This document shows positions 5,465 to 6,298 of a DNA stretch of 6,298 bases, piece by piece; within the stretch, counting starts at the first letter, position 1; each line of letters begins with the position of its first letter. The notes below the pieces were generated by a model. The model was not told where the DNA came from, ran no database searches, and saw only the letters and a program-made list of their open reading frames with translations. The position numbers were made by a program, and so were the translations under genes. The DNA is taken from positions 506 to 6,803 of the forward strand of contig DJIW01000144.1 in the NCBI GenBank assembly GCA_002433805.1. Reading direction: 5' to 3'. The DNA is from Competibacteraceae bacterium UBA6584. Its GTDB lineage: Bacteria > Pseudomonadota > Gammaproteobacteria > Competibacterales > Competibacteraceae.

Positions 5465-6250
5465 CCCCTTATAACCATCGGAGATTAAATACACTTTTTT
5501 GGGCTTGACGCTGGCCGAGGTCACGCTATTAACCAGACCCTTCTGTAACGCTTCCCGCGCTTCTAAATACCAGTCGGCGTCGCCGTAGAGGTGCCGCTCG
5601 ATTTCGGCTGGGTCGATGTTCATGCAAGCTTTGAAAATGTCGGCGATATTAGCTTGTTGGAGATTGATTTTTTTCGATATATCCAAAATTTTAGCGGGGG
5701 AGTAAGCGGTCAGGCTCCACTTGACCGAATGGATGGTGAAAATCGAGCGCGGGTGCGCGTGCCGGCGGTTGCCGAGGCAATATAAATAAACCGCCGCTGA
5801 TTCCACCTGATTGACGTTGTAAGTGGTGATGTGAATCGGGAGGTTTTTAAGCAGGTTGTAGGTCGCGATGGAATAATTCGGATCGCCGCCGTTGCTGTTG
5901 AGATTGATCTGGAAATGACTTTCGCCATTGGCGATTTCAGCCAGAATGGTCTTGACCAAAAATCCGGTATTCGCCGCGTCGATTCCGCCAAAATAATTGA
6001 TAAGGATCGGAGCGGTCGATTGGCCGCGCCCTGCGGTTTGGGCGATCTTGGCGAGCTTGCCGGCGTCGTTGGGGTAGGCGGCGGTTTCAGGGGTTGCCGG
6101 CGTCGCGGGACGTTCCGCTACCCGCGCCTCCGATCCGTCGGCGGCGGTTTCGGGAACGGGGGTGGCCGGAACCGTCGCGCAGGCTGCTAGAGCGAGGAGC
6201 GCGACGCCGCCGGCAATGACGCCGAGCGTTGGATTATCGTGTAACTTCAT
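5462..6250 (-). CDS. Putative outer-membrane lipoprotein with a ClpP-like serine protease domain
   Basis: A 262-residue protein starting MKLHDNP, with a hydrophobic stretch (about 8-20) ending in a lipobox LAAC (C24). Ala follows the Cys, which favours outer-membrane sorting. A Pro/Ala/Thr/Glu-rich tether (25-62) leads to a ClpP/crotonase-fold domain (about 78-246). ClpP landmarks are in order: ILINYFGGID (82-91), LNSNGGD (117-123, matching the ClpP INSPGG oxyanion strand), S151 in VESAAVYLYCLG (nucleophile), PRSIFTIH with H174, a helix at about 185-210 in the handle position, and D226 in DADWYLEAREALQKGLVNSV, which lines up with the ClpP Asp in DRFLSAPEAVEYGLVDSI. Ser-His spacing is 23 (25 in E. 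coli ClpP) and His-Asp is 52 (49), so the triad looks complete. Proteolysis is inferred; substrate and ATPase partner are unknown, and the periplasm has no ATP for a Clp unfoldase. The ATG at 6250 has AGGA 5 nt upstream; the ATG at 6256 overlaps that site. It is the first visible gene of the six-gene run. Confidence 0.88.
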   Translation of the reverse strand: MKLHDNPTLGVIAGGVALLALAACATVPATPVPETAADGSEARVAERPATPATPETAAYPNDAGKLAKIAQTAGRGQSTAPILINYFGGIDAANTGFLVKTILAEIANGESHFQINLNSNGGDPNYSIATYNLLKNLPIHITTYNVNQVESAAVYLYCLGNRRHAHPRSIFTIHSVKWSLTAYSPAKILDISKKINLQQANIADIFKACMNIDPAEIERHLYGDADWYLEAREALQKGLVNSVTSASVKPKKVYLISDGYKG

Positions 6251-6255
6251 GGCCA

Positions 6256-6261
6256 TCCTGG
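6256..6261 (-). promoter_or_regulatory. Ribosome binding site that fixes the lipoprotein start
   Basis: On the minus strand CCAGGA lies 5 nt before the ATG at 6250. The upstream in-frame ATG at 6256 shares a base with this element and has no usable site of its own. Initiation at MKLHDNP, not MAMKLHD, also gives a conventional short basic signal-peptide start. Confidence 0.7.
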
Positions 6262-6279
6262 AACTAAAACGACCGTCGT

Positions 6280-6298
6280 CTGTCTCTTATACACATCT
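6280..6298. other. Nextera/Tn5 mosaic-end sequencing adapter (artifact)
   Basis: The last 19 bases, CTGTCTCTTATACACATCT, are the exact reverse complement of the 19-bp Tn5 mosaic end used in Nextera library preparation. It lies flush with the end of the window. It is almost certainly untrimmed adapter at a contig edge, not organismal DNA. Genuine sequence upstream of the lipoprotein gene is therefore limited to about 29 bases (6251-6279), which explains why no promoter can be seen. Confidence 0.97.

Noticed and set aside
5831..6190. A 119-codon plus-strand open frame opposite the lipoprotein gene
   Set aside because: Its Gly/Arg-rich product is what reading the Pro/Ala-rich tether backwards would give. 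The minus strand carries the lipobox and ClpP motifs.
6280..6298. A transposon inverted repeat (Tn5-type end) marking a mobile element
   Set aside because: The sequence is the engineered mosaic end used in library preparation, it sits flush with the contig end, and no transposase gene is nearby.

Overview
The window looks like a chromosomal fragment of a GC-rich gammaproteobacterium. The YdfG, QmcA, YbbJ and ElyC-like proteins all resemble their Escherichia coli counterparts closely, and DUF1285 proteins are common in that class. I cannot name a genus. The last 19 bases are an exact Nextera/Tn5 mosaic-end adapter, so this is very probably the edge of a draft or metagenomic contig.

Layout. 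The left edge (1-1166, plus strand) holds the C-terminal half of an adenylylsulfate kinase gene (cysC, or the C-terminal part of a cysNC fusion) and a complete ydfG-like short-chain dehydrogenase gene. The remainder (1192-6250, minus strand) is a tight run of six genes reading leftward. In transcription order they are: a lipoprotein with a ClpP-like serine protease domain, a DUF1285 protein, a 477-residue membrane-anchored protein I do not recognise, the SPFH/stomatin-family protein QmcA, its short NfeD-family partner (YbbJ-like), and an ElyC/YdcF-type DUF218 membrane protein. Gaps are 7, 16, 20, -4 and 28 nt, so one operon is likely. No promoter is visible, because the contig ends just upstream of the first gene. 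The ydfG and DUF218 genes converge across a 25-nt gap.

How the genes may work together. The minus-strand set is mostly envelope-related: an outer-membrane-type lipoprotein protease, membrane-anchored proteins, a stomatin/NfeD pair, and a family tied to peptidoglycan and lipid-carrier homeostasis. The most interesting point is the exported ClpP-like protein with an apparently complete Ser-His-Asp triad in the same transcription unit as a stomatin and an NfeD that lacks a protease domain. In long NfeD proteins, a ClpP-fold protease domain is fused to the membrane and OB parts and acts on the partner stomatin. A split version of that arrangement is a speculative but testable idea. No RNA genes, CRISPR arrays, insertion sequences or integration signs were seen, and no gene-free stretch exceeds 300 bases.
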